Source: Lentisphaerota bacterium
Lineage (GTDB): Bacteria; Verrucomicrobiota; Lentisphaeria; Victivallales; Victivallaceae
Assembly: GCA_015061775.1 (NCBI GenBank)
Contig: SUVY01000021.1
Span: 1-39,462 of the forward strand
Length of the DNA stretch: 39,462 nt
Reading direction: 5' to 3'
Shown here one piece after another: positions 1 to 8,025 of the stretch. A program made the translations under genes and the position numbers. How positions within the stretch are numbered: position 1 is the first letter of the stretch; the number at the start of each line of letters is the position of its first letter. A model generated the notes under the pieces. That model saw nothing but the letters and a program-made list of their open reading frames with translations. It ran no database searches and was not told the DNA's origin.

Positions 1-76
1 GTATGCGACTTCGGTGTTCTTGGATTAACATAAATCCGTTTTTATCAAGAGGCAAACCACTTTTTGTTTTCAGGCA

Positions 77-107
77 TAAAAAATGAGAGACCTCTTGTGT
101 CTCTCAT
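77..107 (-). terminator. Rho-independent terminator of the dus/serine hydrolase pair
   Basis: Arms 83-91 and 99-107 (ATGAGAGAC / GTCTCTCAT) form a perfect 9-bp stem with a 7-nt loop. Read on the minus strand the stem is followed by six T residues (83 down to 78). It lies about 170 bp past the stop codon of the minus-strand serine hydrolase, so it most likely ends that transcript. Confidence 0.75.
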
Positions 108-110
108 AAT

Positions 111-190
111 ATCTTGAAAGGGTGAGAGGGGCGCGGGGAGAGAGGGAAAACTTCTTTTCTCGTGAAAAGAAGTTTTCCCGCTTTCCCCGC
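111..190. repeat. Long-hairpin interspersed repeat, copy A
   Basis: A perfect 16-bp stem (144-159 with 164-179, loop TCGT) is extended, after a 4-nt internal loop, by GCGGGGA/TCCCCGC (133-139 with 184-190). The left flank (CTTGAAAG, GAGAGGGG, GGGGAGAGAG) and the core GAAAACTTCTTTT recur at 10711-10788, so this is a repeat family and not a single hairpin. Both copies sit just beyond the 3' end of minus-strand genes. No T-tract follows either arm, so it is not a textbook terminator. Confidence 0.7.
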
Positions 191-277
191 ATCATCTCCC
201 CATATCGGGAACAAAGCTTTTGTTTAATATTTTCTTGTTTGAGCAGAAAAGCAGGAAAAGACTGCTTGCTGAAGAAG

Positions 278-1384
278 TTACTTGTCTTTAAACGAGTTGT
301 CCGGGATCTCCATCGGATCCCAGTCACGGTTTTTGAAGCCAACTGAACTGTAAACGTCGCCTATTACGACCGGATTTGCAAAGCAGTTGCGGGTGAATCC
401 GAATGCAAGGTGGTGTTTCCGGTCAAGCAGTCCCTCAGAGCCTCCGACTCCTCCGTGTCCGAAAACCTCAGTGATATCGTGCAGCGGACCTGAAAGCACG
501 TAGCCCAGACCGAAGAAGGTCCACCGTCCTTTTTCAAAGGCGAATGGATCGTTTTCCATATCTCTCCACTTTGTATTGATGGCGTTATCGATGGTTTCCT
601 TTTTGAGCAGTTCACCGCGGTCGAGAGCAGCATAGTGTTTTGCGATCGAAAGCGCATTGCTCATCGCGCATGTCGAGGGGTTGCAGCACATACGGAAACA
701 GGGTTTGTTCATCATTTCTATAGACTTTTCAGAACAGGACTCTCCCTTTTCGTTGGGAACGAGGGTCGCCGCATTGTCTTCAAACGGAGATATTCCGTAG
801 AAAAATCTGTCCATACCGGCAGGCTTTCCGACAAGTTCGCGGAATATCTGCGGGTAATCGGTTCGGTTAAGTGCATGACAGGCTATTCCTCCGGTGAGCC
901 ATCCATAGGTCACAGGATGATATTTCTGGCACCCACCAAAGAGCTCTTCGGGAGTCGCCTTTGCCATGAGGCGGGTCATATATTGGAAATCGCTCTTTTC
1001 AAAATCCGAAAGCGGAGCTCCGTCAAGGTTGAACTCGGGCATTTTATACAGCGCGGAACGGTAACTCAGGACATGCCATATTCTCATATCCTCTTTTCCG
1101 TTGCAGCCGAACTCCTTCCAGATATCGGATATCCTGGTGTCGTAGTCGATGACTCCTATTTCAACGAGCCGGTGCAGAACGGTCGAGCTCATCGCTTTGC
1201 CTGTGGAGTACACCGGAAAAACGGTATTTTCATCCACCTTTTTCGTTCTTGTCCAGTCTGTCCATCCGGCACAGGCGTTGACGGCGAGTTTTCCATCTAT
1301 GAAAATAGCCGCCTGACATCCGCACTCTGTGCCGCGTGATACAGCGTCATCGAGTATCTGTTGTACGATTTTCTGATAGTCCAT
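278..1384 (-). CDS. Serine hydrolase, class C beta-lactamase/esterase fold
   Basis: A 368-residue protein of the penicillin-binding-protein-like serine hydrolase family (beta-lactamase class C, EstB-type esterases, D-aminopeptidases). The nucleophile motif SxxK is S60-T-G-K63, a candidate catalytic tyrosine lies in YHPVTY (155-160), and the third motif appears as HGG in FGHGGVGGSEG near the C-terminus. No signal peptide is visible, so a cytoplasmic esterase or amidase is likelier than a periplasmic beta-lactamase. The start codon abuts the stop codon of the upstream dihydrouridine synthase gene (TAAATG), so the two are translated together; an AGGAAA lies just ahead. The substrate cannot be told from sequence. 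Confidence 0.85.
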   Translation of the reverse strand: MDYQKIVQQILDDAVSRGTECGCQAAIFIDGKLAVNACAGWTDWTRTKKVDENTVFPVYSTGKAMSSTVLHRLVEIGVIDYDTRISDIWKEFGCNGKEDMRIWHVLSYRSALYKMPEFNLDGAPLSDFEKSDFQYMTRLMAKATPEELFGGCQKYHPVTYGWLTGGIACHALNRTDYPQIFRELVGKPAGMDRFFYGISPFEDNAATLVPNEKGESCSEKSIEMMNKPCFRMCCNPSTCAMSNALSIAKHYAALDRGELLKKETIDNAINTKWRDMENDPFAFEKGRWTFFGLGYVLSGPLHDITEVFGHGGVGGSEGLLDRKHHLAFGFTRNCFANPVVIGDVYSSVGFKNRDWDPMEIPDNSFKDK

Positions 1385-2290
1385 TTAAGTAGTTTCCTGT
1401 ATGTTTTTAAGTGTTGACTTGAATTTATCAGAGTTGGTTCCCCACATCATGCGGGCTGCTTCAATGAGAGCACCTCTGCCGGGAGAGTATTTTTTCAGCG
1501 TCTCAAAGAAAAGCTCCCGGGCGTCCTCCGGAGACAGCTCGTTATATCCCTCTATGCGTCTGAGCAGACCGGGATCTCGCATCCATGATCTCGCACACAT
1601 TACACCGCAGGAGCCCGCTTTTTCAGAGAGTAGCCGGGCATGCTGCACCGAGGAGATATCACCGTTGAGAATCAGCGACATTCCATCTTTGCGTGCCTCG
1701 CGGGTGAGCGATATGACTTTGTCAAAACGCCCGGACATATTTTCTACGGGCGCATACATCTCTTTTGTAGTGCGGCAATGAACAAAAAGACGGTCAGGTT
1801 TGCCGTTTTTGAGGATAGTTTTCAAGACTTCCTCACTCCTGTCCCGGTCGTATCCGATGCGGGTTTTGACGGAGAAAGCTCCCGTGGGCATGGCGGAACG
1901 CAACGCCTGCAAAATATTTTTGAGCAGATCAAGATCGCGGAGAATACCTCCTCCTGCGCCTCCTGATATCACTCTTGAGCTGGGGCACCCGCAGTTGATA
2001 TCCACATCAAAACACCCGAGTTCAAGCATTATTTGAGCTGTTTTTGCCAACCGTTCAGGGTGAGTTCCCATTATTTGACCTGATACCGGAAGTCCGGTTT
2101 CGAGAAACACCTGAAGAAATTCCGCGACTTTCGCTTTTTTAGGGACGTGCGTAGTGACTCTGAAAAACGGAGTCATCCAGCGCGAGGCGAGTTTCAGTTC
2201 GGAAACCGTCCTGACGAAAGGTTCTCTCATTACTCCTTCCATCGGACCGGGCCATACTTCCGTTATGTTGTTTTCCTGATGGTTGTGCAT
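1385..2290 (-). CDS. tRNA-dihydrouridine synthase family protein
   Basis: A 301-residue FMN-dependent Dus-family oxidoreductase, which reduces specific uridines of tRNA to dihydrouridine. The N-terminal PMEGVM matches the family's P-M-x-G-V substrate/FMN segment, and NCGCPSSRV carries the catalytic cysteine. VKTRIGYD and LNGDISS are the usual barrel-strand motifs. The length fits bacterial DusB/DusC proteins (about 310-330), but I cannot assign the subfamily. The gene has no Shine-Dalgarno sequence: its ATG follows an A/T-rich leader of about 23 nt, counted from the start predicted by the promoter at 2320-2348. It leads a two-gene minus-strand operon with the serine hydrolase. Confidence 0.88.
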   Translation of the reverse strand: MHNHQENNITEVWPGPMEGVMREPFVRTVSELKLASRWMTPFFRVTTHVPKKAKVAEFLQVFLETGLPVSGQIMGTHPERLAKTAQIMLELGCFDVDINCGCPSSRVISGGAGGGILRDLDLLKNILQALRSAMPTGAFSVKTRIGYDRDRSEEVLKTILKNGKPDRLFVHCRTTKEMYAPVENMSGRFDKVISLTREARKDGMSLILNGDISSVQHARLLSEKAGSCGVMCARSWMRDPGLLRRIEGYNELSPEDARELFFETLKKYSPGRGALIEAARMMWGTNSDKFKSTLKNIQETT

Positions 2291-2319
2291 ATTTGAATAA
2301 AAAAAGCTGACTTTTGCTC

Positions 2320-2348
2320 AATATAACCTCTCAAGAATGTTTTTTCAA
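2320..2348 (-). promoter_or_regulatory. Promoter for dus (minus strand)
   Basis: On the minus strand TTGAAA (2348-2343), a 17-bp spacer and TATATT (2325-2320) are followed about 30 bp later by the dus ATG. The hexamers match those found upstream of ligA, the rpiB-glyA fusion and the PL8 gene. Confidence 0.7.
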
Positions 2349-2350
2349 GC

Positions 2351-2379
2351 TTGATAAATCACCGATTGTGGAGTATCTT
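2351..2379 (+). promoter_or_regulatory. Probable promoter of the pfp operon
   Basis: TTGATA (2351-2356), 17 bp, TATCTT (2374-2379), diverging from the dus promoter. A start near 2386 would give a leader of about 65 nt with the ribosome-binding site GAGGAAG just before the pfp ATG. An alternative -10, TATACAAT, begins at 2381. Confidence 0.5.
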
Positions 2380-2452
2380 ATATACAATACTGTTTTAGTA
2401 CATTCAATGTTAAAAATCATATAACAACAAAAAACAAGAAAAGAGGAAGATC

Positions 2453-4111
2453 ATGAGCAGAATTTCTCCGCTTCAGAAGGCCCGTGCGGCCTACCAGCCC
2501 AAACTCCCCGTAGCGTTGCGCAACGGAGCCGCCGTAAAGGTCGTTGAGGGAGCTCCGACCACCAGCGCAGGTGATGTCGAAGCCATCGCAAAACTTTTCC
2601 CGAATACCTTCGGCAGCCCCGCTCTGACCTTTGAGCCCGCCTGCTGCAAGGGTGAATTTGCCCCCATCAACGTCGGAGTTATTCTTTCCGGAGGACAGGC
2701 TCCCGGCGGACACAACGTTGTTTCCGGAATCTATGACGGCTTGAAGAGCCTCAATCCCGCCTGCCGCATCTACGGTTTCCTCAAGGGACCCGATGGTCTG
2801 GTCAAAAGCGAGGCGATGGAGCTCAACGATGAGATCATCGATGCCCACCGCAACACCGGCGGATTCGATATGATCGGTTCCGGACGTACCAAGCTCGAGA
2901 CCGAAGAGCAGTTCCTTGCCGCCAAAAAGAGCTGCGAAGAGCGCGGAATCACTGCTCTCGTGATCATCGGCGGAGACGACTCCAACACCAATGCCTGCGT
3001 GCTCGCTGAGTTCTTCAAGGCGAACAACATCAAAATCAACGTCATCGGCTGCCCCAAGACCATCGACGGAGACCTCAAAAACGAGTGGATCGAGACCAGC
3101 TTCGGTTTTGATACCGCCTGCCGTGTTTACAGCGAAGTCATCGGCAACGTCGAGCGCGATGCCAACTCCGCGAAGAAATACTGGCACTTCATCAAACTTA
3201 TGGGACGCAGTGCTTCCCACATCGCCCTTGAGTGCGCTCTGCAGACCCAGCCCAATATCGCCATTATTTCCGAGGAAGTCGCCGCCAAAAAGATGACTCT
3301 CGGAGAGATCGTCGATCAGATCGCGCAGGTCGTCGCTGCCCGCGCCGCCAAAAAGATGAACTTCGGAGTCGCCCTTATTCCTGAGGGACTCATCGAGTTC
3401 GTTCCTGAGATCAAAGTCCTCATCGCCGAGCTCAACGAACTGCTTGCCGCCAACGATGCTAAACTTGCCGACCTGGATGCCGCCGCCAAAGCCGAGTTTG
3501 CCGCCGCCAATTTGCAGGCGAACTCCGCAGCAGTCTTCAAGAGCCTGCCTGCCGGAATCCAGAACCAGCTCTGCAACGACCGCGATCCCCACGGCAACGT
3601 GCAGGTCTCTCTCATCGAGACTGAGAAAATGCTCGCCGAGATGGTCAAGAGCCGCCTCAAGGAGATGAAAGCCGAAGGCAAATACGACGGCAAATTCTCC
3701 AGCCAGGTGCACTTCTTCGGCTACGAGGGACGCTGCGCAGCTCCTTCCAACTATGACGCCGACTACTGCTACAGCCTCGGATACAACGCCGCTGCTCTCA
3801 TCGGTGCCGGACGTACCGGATATATGTCACTTGTCCGCAACACCACACTTCCTGCCGATCAGTGGATCGCCGGAGGTATTCCGATCACCATGATGATGAA
3901 CATGGAACGCCGTCACGGAGCCGACAAACCGGTCATCCGCAAAGCTCTGGTCGAGCTTGACGGAGCTCCGTTCAAGTATTTTGCCTCCAAGCGTGATGAG
4001 TGGGCGATCGAGACCAGCTTTGTCTATCCCGGTCCCATCCAGTACTTCGGACCCAGCGAAGTCTGCGACCAGATCACCTGGACTCTCGCTCTCGAAAAAG
4101 GCGCAAAATAA
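2453..4111 (+). CDS. pfp: Pyrophosphate--fructose 6-phosphate 1-phosphotransferase (long form)
   Basis: A 552-residue PPi-dependent phosphofructokinase that reversibly phosphorylates fructose 6-phosphate with pyrophosphate in glycolysis and gluconeogenesis. GGDDSN (D175, D176) replaces the GGDGS of ATP enzymes, and PKTIDGDL (K202) is the catalytic/PPi segment; this pair of motifs marks PPi use. The length and the inserted alanine-rich segment around residues 325-365 fit the long plant/Borrelia-type group. The first gene of a six-gene operon: gatC starts 12 bp after its stop. Codon use is strongly biased towards C-ending codons and GGA for glycine, as expected for a highly expressed gene, and this bias opens a long false ORF on the other strand. 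Confidence 0.95.
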   Translation: MSRISPLQKARAAYQPKLPVALRNGAAVKVVEGAPTTSAGDVEAIAKLFPNTFGSPALTFEPACCKGEFAPINVGVILSGGQAPGGHNVVSGIYDGLKSLNPACRIYGFLKGPDGLVKSEAMELNDEIIDAHRNTGGFDMIGSGRTKLETEEQFLAAKKSCEERGITALVIIGGDDSNTNACVLAEFFKANNIKINVIGCPKTIDGDLKNEWIETSFGFDTACRVYSEVIGNVERDANSAKKYWHFIKLMGRSASHIALECALQTQPNIAIISEEVAAKKMTLGEIVDQIAQVVAARAAKKMNFGVALIPEGLIEFVPEIKVLIAELNELLAANDAKLADLDAAAKAEFAAANLQANSAAVFKSLPAGIQNQLCNDRDPHGNVQVSLIETEKMLAEMVKSRLKEMKAEGKYDGKFSSQVHFFGYEGRCAAPSNYDADYCYSLGYNAAALIGAGRTGYMSLVRNTTLPADQWIAGGIPITMMMNMERRHGADKPVIRKALVELDGAPFKYFASKRDEWAIETSFVYPGPIQYFGPSEVCDQITWTLALEKGAK

Positions 4112-4123
4112 GGAGTTCTCCCG

Positions 4124-4429
4124 ATGCCGGAAACGGAAATCGATATCAGATACGTTGCCGAGCTTGCCCGTCTGGAGTTGAACGACAGTGATGCCGCAAA
4201 ACTCCAGCGTGAGCTGGGGCAGATAGTCAACTACATCGCCGAACTCGGTGAACTTGATGTCACCGGAGTTCAGCCGACCGCCCACGCGTCACTTCTCACC
4301 AACGTCGTGCGCGAAGATGTCCGCAAGGCGTCTTTCGACCGCGCCGAGATGCTGAAAAACGCTCCGGGAGTCGTCGATGAAAACTTGGTAAAGGTCCCGC
4401 AGGTGCTGCCGGGAGAGGGGAGCAACTGA
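4124..4429 (+). CDS. gatC: Asp-tRNA(Asn)/Glu-tRNA(Gln) amidotransferase subunit C
   Basis: A 101-residue GatC, the small belt subunit of the GatCAB amidotransferase that converts mischarged Glu-tRNA(Gln) and Asp-tRNA(Asn). Family features are the N-terminal helix IRYVAELARLEL, the segment ELGQIVNYIAELGELDVTGV, and the C-terminal REDV...NAP...ENLVKVPQVL. AAGGAG, which overlaps the pfp stop region, is its ribosome-binding site. gatA follows after 3 bp. gatB is not in the operon and must lie elsewhere. Confidence 0.95.
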   Translation: MPETEIDIRYVAELARLELNDSDAAKLQRELGQIVNYIAELGELDVTGVQPTAHASLLTNVVREDVRKASFDRAEMLKNAPGVVDENLVKVPQVLPGEGSN

Positions 4430-4432
4430 CCT

Positions 4433-5890
4433 ATGGATCTCTCAGAAAAGAACAGACGTACTCTGCCGCAGATCGCTGCGGATCTCAAAGAGAAAAAGAT
4501 CTCCGCAGTCGAGCTTGCGAAGGAGTGTTTCAGCAAACTTGATGAGCGCGATAACACCGTCAAGGCGTTTCTTTCAGTTGACCGTGACGCCGTGCTTGCC
4601 GCGGCAGAAGAGGCTGATAAACGCCGTGCTTCCGGAAACGCGCTCAGCGATTACGACGGAATTCCCGTCGGAATCAAAGACAATATCGCCGTTCGCGGAG
4701 AGACTTTGAGCTGTGCTTCAAAACTTTTGAAGCCGGTGGTGTCTCCCTATGATGCAACTGCGGTATCCCGTCTGCGTGCCAAGGGCTTCATTCCCTTCGG
4801 CAGATTGAACATGGATGAGTTTGCCATGGGTTCAAGCTGCGAGAACAGCGCGTTCCAGAAGACCTGCAACCCCTGCGATACCGACCGCGTTCCCGGAGGC
4901 TCATCCGGAGGCAGTGCGGCAGCAGTCGCCGCCGGAATCGTTCCTGCGACCCTCGGTTCTGATACCGGAGGCTCCATCCGTCAGCCTGCGTCATTCTGCG
5001 GAACCGTCGGACTCAAACCGACCTACGGCAGAATTTCCCGCTACGGACTTGTCGCCTTCGCGTCGAGCCTCGACCAGATCGGCCCCCTGACCAACAGCGT
5101 TCCGGACGCGGCGGCTCTGCTCGACATCATGTCCGGAGTTGACAGCATGGATTCGACAAGCCTCGATGCAGCAGCTCCGAATTCTCTTGAGGCGGCACTT
5201 GCCGGAGCATCCGGACGCAGTCTCAAGGGTGTCAAGATCGGTCTGCCTGAGGAGTATTTTGCATCCGGACTTGCATCCGGAGTTGATAAAGTAATGCAGA
5301 ACTCAATCGAGCTTGTCAAGAGCATGGGCGCTGAGATCGTCAAGGTTTCGCTTCCGCACACCAAATATGCTGTGGCGGTTTATTATATCGTAGCGACAGC
5401 TGAGGCGAGTGCCAACCTTGCCCGTTTTGACGGAATCCGTTACGGAGACCGCAAAGAGGGCCGTGATCTTATCGATACCTACTTCAAGAGCCGCGGAGCC
5501 GGCTTCGGAGACGAAGTAAAACGCCGTATCCTGCTCGGAACTTATGTTCTCTCAAGCGGATATTACGACGCCTATTATCTGCGTGCCCAGAAGGTGCGTA
5601 CCCTCATCCGCCGCGACTTTGAGGAGGCTTACAAGAAGTGCGACATCCTGTTGACTCCTGTGACTCCGAATGCGGCGTTCAAGTTCGGAGAAAAATCCGA
5701 TCCGCTTCAGATGTACCTCTCTGATATCTTCACCATCGCCCTCAATTTGTCCGGCGACTGCGGAGTGAGTGTTCCCGGAGGAATCGACGATGCGACCGGT
5801 ATGCCGGTCGGCGTTCAGTTCCTCGCACCTGCTCTCGGTGAAGCCAAACTGCTCGGAGCCGCCTCCGCTTTTGAAGCGGCTTTGAAGTAA
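4433..5890 (+). CDS. gatA: Asp-tRNA(Asn)/Glu-tRNA(Gln) amidotransferase subunit A
   Basis: A 485-residue amidase-signature enzyme, the glutaminase subunit that supplies ammonia to GatB. The catalytic triad is complete: K82 (VGIKDN), cis-Ser157 (GGSSGGS) and nucleophile Ser181 (SDTGGSIRQP), with the same spacing as characterised GatA proteins. The full length matches the family (about 485). It starts 3 bp after gatC; GGGAGAGGGGAG at the 3' end of gatC provides the ribosome-binding site. Confidence 0.97.
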   Translation: MDLSEKNRRTLPQIAADLKEKKISAVELAKECFSKLDERDNTVKAFLSVDRDAVLAAAEEADKRRASGNALSDYDGIPVGIKDNIAVRGETLSCASKLLKPVVSPYDATAVSRLRAKGFIPFGRLNMDEFAMGSSCENSAFQKTCNPCDTDRVPGGSSGGSAAAVAAGIVPATLGSDTGGSIRQPASFCGTVGLKPTYGRISRYGLVAFASSLDQIGPLTNSVPDAAALLDIMSGVDSMDSTSLDAAAPNSLEAALAGASGRSLKGVKIGLPEEYFASGLASGVDKVMQNSIELVKSMGAEIVKVSLPHTKYAVAVYYIVATAEASANLARFDGIRYGDRKEGRDLIDTYFKSRGAGFGDEVKRRILLGTYVLSSGYYDAYYLRAQKVRTLIRRDFEEAYKKCDILLTPVTPNAAFKFGEKSDPLQMYLSDIFTIALNLSGDCGVSVPGGIDDATGMPVGVQFLAPALGEAKLLGAASAFEAALK

Positions 5891-5911
5891 TAGCCAAAGG
5901 GGCTGCAAAGT

Positions 5912-6415
5912 ATGGTGATATTCGGTCTTGACCCGGCGATACGCACTACCGGATACGGAGTGATAAGGATCGTTGACCGCAGTTTTGAGATAATAGACTG
6001 CGGAGTTATCACCAATACTCAAAAAATGCCCCACAGCGAATGTCTGCGCCGCCTCTACGGAGGAGTGGCGCAGGTTTGCGATCTCTACCATCCTGATTGT
6101 GCCGTGCTTGAAGACCCCTTTGTCGGACGCAACAGCAAGACGGCTATCATCCTCGGTATGGCGCGCGGAGGAATACTCTCTTCGCTTACCAACAAAGGGG
6201 TTCCTGCTTACTCATATACTCCGAGTGCCGCCAAGCGCGCCGCTTTCGGAAACGGAAAAGCCGCGAAAGAGCAGGTCGCGTATCTCCTTGCCGGAGAGCT
6301 GGGGATCTCTGCTGATAACATTCCTCTCGACAGTACCGATGCTCTCGCGCTTGCTATCTGCCACGCCCAGAAAGTTCTGCATCCCGAACTTGCGGTGGAG
6401 CCCAAATGTCTCTGA
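5912..6415 (+). CDS. ruvC: Crossover junction endodeoxyribonuclease RuvC
   Basis: A 167-residue Holliday-junction resolvase that cuts four-way junctions with RuvAB during recombinational repair. The four acidic metal ligands are visible: D7 (GLDPA), E67 (LEDPF), D140 and D143 (LDSTDALALAICHA). The basic segment around PSAAKRAAFGNGKAAKEQV also fits the family. The usual GIDPG is GLDPA here, a mild variation. A GTG follows the ATG directly and could serve as the start instead. The downstream tatD-like gene begins inside its last codons. Confidence 0.95.
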   Translation: MVIFGLDPAIRTTGYGVIRIVDRSFEIIDCGVITNTQKMPHSECLRRLYGGVAQVCDLYHPDCAVLEDPFVGRNSKTAIILGMARGGILSSLTNKGVPAYSYTPSAAKRAAFGNGKAAKEQVAYLLAGELGISADNIPLDSTDALALAICHAQKVLHPELAVEPKCL

Positions 6416-7014
6416 ATTGTGCGGATATGCACACCCATAGGACGGGGGAGGGGAGTTTTCGTCTTCTGTCCTGCGGCAGCAGCAAACTTGCTGAATATAC
6501 CTCGTTGGAGTTTCATCCGTGGAGTCTCCCGGATAAATTTGAGTCTCCCCAAGAAGAGTTTATTTTGAAATTAAAAGAGTTCAATGCGCTCGGAGAGATC
6601 GGTCTTGACCGTCTGCGAGGTCCTGAACTCGGAGTGCAGAGGCGTTATCTCGACTTTCTGCTTGAAACAGCCCAAGCCTGCAAAAAACCGGTAGTTATCC
6701 ATAATGTCAGGTGTGAGTCTGAGGTTATTTCTGCACTCAGGGGATTTCCAAATCCTGTGTTGTTTCACGGTTTTTGCGGAGGAGTTTCCTCCCTTGAACG
6801 TTTGCTTGAGGCGGGATATTTTGTGTCGTTCCGGAAAATATCCAATGCTGAAGTGGCAAATTTTCTGCGTCGAAACGGTTTGAAAAATACCGGAATAGAG
6901 AGCGATGACAGCGGCGTGGATATCGAAGTTGTCGCTCAGGAGTTATCTGTTATCCTTGAAATTGATGTAAAAAATAATTCAATAGAAACATTCAAAAGGT
7001 TTTTGTCAATATGA
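6406..7014 (+). CDS. TatD-family metal-dependent hydrolase (short form)
   Basis: A 202-residue TatD-like phosphohydrolase/DNase with a metal-binding TIM barrel. Visible ligands are D7-M-H9-T-H11 at the N-terminus, E in GEIGLDR, H in VVIHN, H in LFHGFCGG, and D in IESDDSG. It is shorter than typical TatD (about 255-260), mostly through a reduced region after the HxH motif, resembling compact TatD paralogues. The ATG lies 10 bp before the end of ruvC, and the stop overlaps the next gene by 4 bp (ATGA), so it sits in a translationally coupled chain. The substrate is unknown. Confidence 0.85.
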   Translation: MSLNCADMHTHRTGEGSFRLLSCGSSKLAEYTSLEFHPWSLPDKFESPQEEFILKLKEFNALGEIGLDRLRGPELGVQRRYLDFLLETAQACKKPVVIHNVRCESEVISALRGFPNPVLFHGFCGGVSSLERLLEAGYFVSFRKISNAEVANFLRRNGLKNTGIESDDSGVDIEVVAQELSVILEIDVKNNSIETFKRFLSI

Positions 7015-7712
7015 TGGATTTGAAATACGCCGATAGAACGATAAGAGTGCTCGGAAAAGAGCGTTTCGAGCGTCTTTCCCGCGCAAGGGTGCTGATTTGC
7101 GGAGTGGGAGGCGTCGGAGGCTATGCCGCAGAACACCTCGTCCGCAGCGGAATCGGAAGTTTGACTATCGTTGACGGAGATACCGTAGATGCGAGCAACA
7201 TCAACCGCCAGATAGCGGCATTGACTGGAACCGTCGGAAAAGACAAGTGTGAAGTGCTGAAAGAGCGTTTTACAGATATAAATCCCGATATAAACATCAA
7301 GACGGTGAGCAAGTTTATCGAGACCGCGGAAGAGATCAATGCATTGCTTGATGAGGGTTTTGATTTTGTTATCGATGCAATAGATGATGTTCCAGCGAAA
7401 ATAGAATTGATATGCTGTTGTGTCGAGAGAAAAATTCCGCTGATAAGTTCGATGGGAGCGGCGGGAAAACTTGATATCTCAAAAATAAAAGAGGCGGACA
7501 TCAGTAAGACGACCGATTGTCCGCTTGCGCGAGCAGTCCGCCGCAAACTCAGAGAGCGCGGAATAACCAAAGGAGTCCGGACAGTATTTTCCACCGAAGA
7601 GTCGATTCCGTCACAGGGAACCGAAAAGCCGGGCTCACTCTCCCACGTCGTATCGACCTTCGGAGCCTATTGCGCCCAAACAGCAATAAAACATCTTACT
7701 GAAACCGTTTGA
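7011..7712 (+). CDS. tcdA: tRNA threonylcarbamoyladenosine dehydratase
   Basis: A 233-residue E1-like/ThiF-fold enzyme that cyclises t6A37 of tRNA to ct6A in an ATP-dependent dehydration. The nucleotide-binding glycine motif is GVGGVGGYAAEHLVRSG, followed by the adenylation motif DGDTVDASNINRQ and a DAIDD segment. The C-terminal part has the TcdA-type VFSTEE and GTFGAY-like (VSTFGAYC) segments. The length fits TcdA (about 230-270). The last gene of the pfp operon; no stem-loop terminator follows. A promoter-like sequence starts at its stop codon. Confidence 0.88.
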   Translation: MMDLKYADRTIRVLGKERFERLSRARVLICGVGGVGGYAAEHLVRSGIGSLTIVDGDTVDASNINRQIAALTGTVGKDKCEVLKERFTDINPDINIKTVSKFIETAEEINALLDEGFDFVIDAIDDVPAKIELICCCVERKIPLISSMGAAGKLDISKIKEADISKTTDCPLARAVRRKLRERGITKGVRTVFSTEESIPSQGTEKPGSLSHVVSTFGAYCAQTAIKHLTETV

Positions 7713-7780
7713 AAAATTTTTAAGCTGTGCTATCTTAATAAGAAGTTATTTTTAAACCACAAAAGAAAGGAGTTTTTTTT
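7709..7780 (+). promoter_or_regulatory. Orphan promoter and ribosome-binding site with no reading frame
   Basis: TTGAAA (7709-7714), 16 bp, TATCTT (7731-7736) has the promoter form used across this window. Downstream, AAAGGAG (7766-7772) and a T-tract copy the layout seen before the PL8 gene (GGAG, T-run, ATG). Here the T-run ends in CTGATATAA with no usable start codon. It may be the front end of a gene lost or displaced when the downstream island arrived, or it may drive the structured leader. Confidence 0.4.
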
Positions 7781-7831
7781 CTGATATAAACATTTTGATT
7801 TGAAAATTTTTACAGCATAGAATTTCAGGCT

Positions 7832-7963
7832 ATCCTCACAAACCACCACCTTGTATTGAAAGTCCTGAACACAACGAAGAATGGAGTTTTGTGCCGTGTA
7901 TTTTTACACGGTGCATTTCTGCGTTTGTATCGTTGTGTACGTCTGTGGTGGACGTGTGAGGAT
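7832..7963 (+). other. 132-nt nested imperfect stem-loop upstream of the methyltransferase
   Basis: Four coaxial pairings stack in order: 7832-7840 with 7955-7963 (9/9), 7843-7849 with 7945-7951 (7/7), 7869-7877 with 7930-7938 (9/9), and 7894-7900 with 7905-7911 (7/7, loop TTTT). The third internal junction is asymmetric (19 nt against 6). A promoter-like TTTACA, 16 bp, TATCCT (7809-7836) would start transcription near the 5' edge. No reading frame here looks real. It could be a structured RNA, a folded-DNA substrate or a miniature element; the sequence alone does not decide. Confidence 0.6.
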
Positions 7964-7993
7964 TGCAAACAGGGGATGCACCTCTTTTTTTGC

Positions 7994-8021
7994 GGTGTTT
8001 CCCTATACAGCAGGAGACACC
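7994..8021 (+). promoter_or_regulatory. Hairpin enclosing the methyltransferase ribosome-binding site
   Basis: GGTGTTTCC (7994-8002) pairs with GGAGACACC (8013-8021) with one G-U and a 10-nt loop. The ribosome-binding site AGGAG (8012-8016) lies almost wholly in the 3' arm, 9 nt before the ATG at 8026. If the RNA folds this way, translation of the methyltransferase would be restrained. Confidence 0.5.
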
Positions 8022-8025
8022 ACAT

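Noticed and set aside
2417-3712. 431-codon open frame on the minus strand across pfp
   Set aside because: It is antisense to a clear PPi-phosphofructokinase gene and arises from that gene's strong codon bias. The product is low-complexity (Asp/Gly/Val/Leu-rich) and has no motif.
7832-7963. Integron attC site or retron msr-msd as explanation of the stem-loop
   Set aside because: The outer arms do not show the attC R-box (GTTRRRY/RYYYAAC), no integrase is present, and no reverse transcriptase gene lies nearby.
7963-8025. Earlier start for the methyltransferase
   Set aside because: The extension would be encoded by the leader hairpins and lacks a ribosome-binding site, while AGGAG is well placed for the ATG at 8026.
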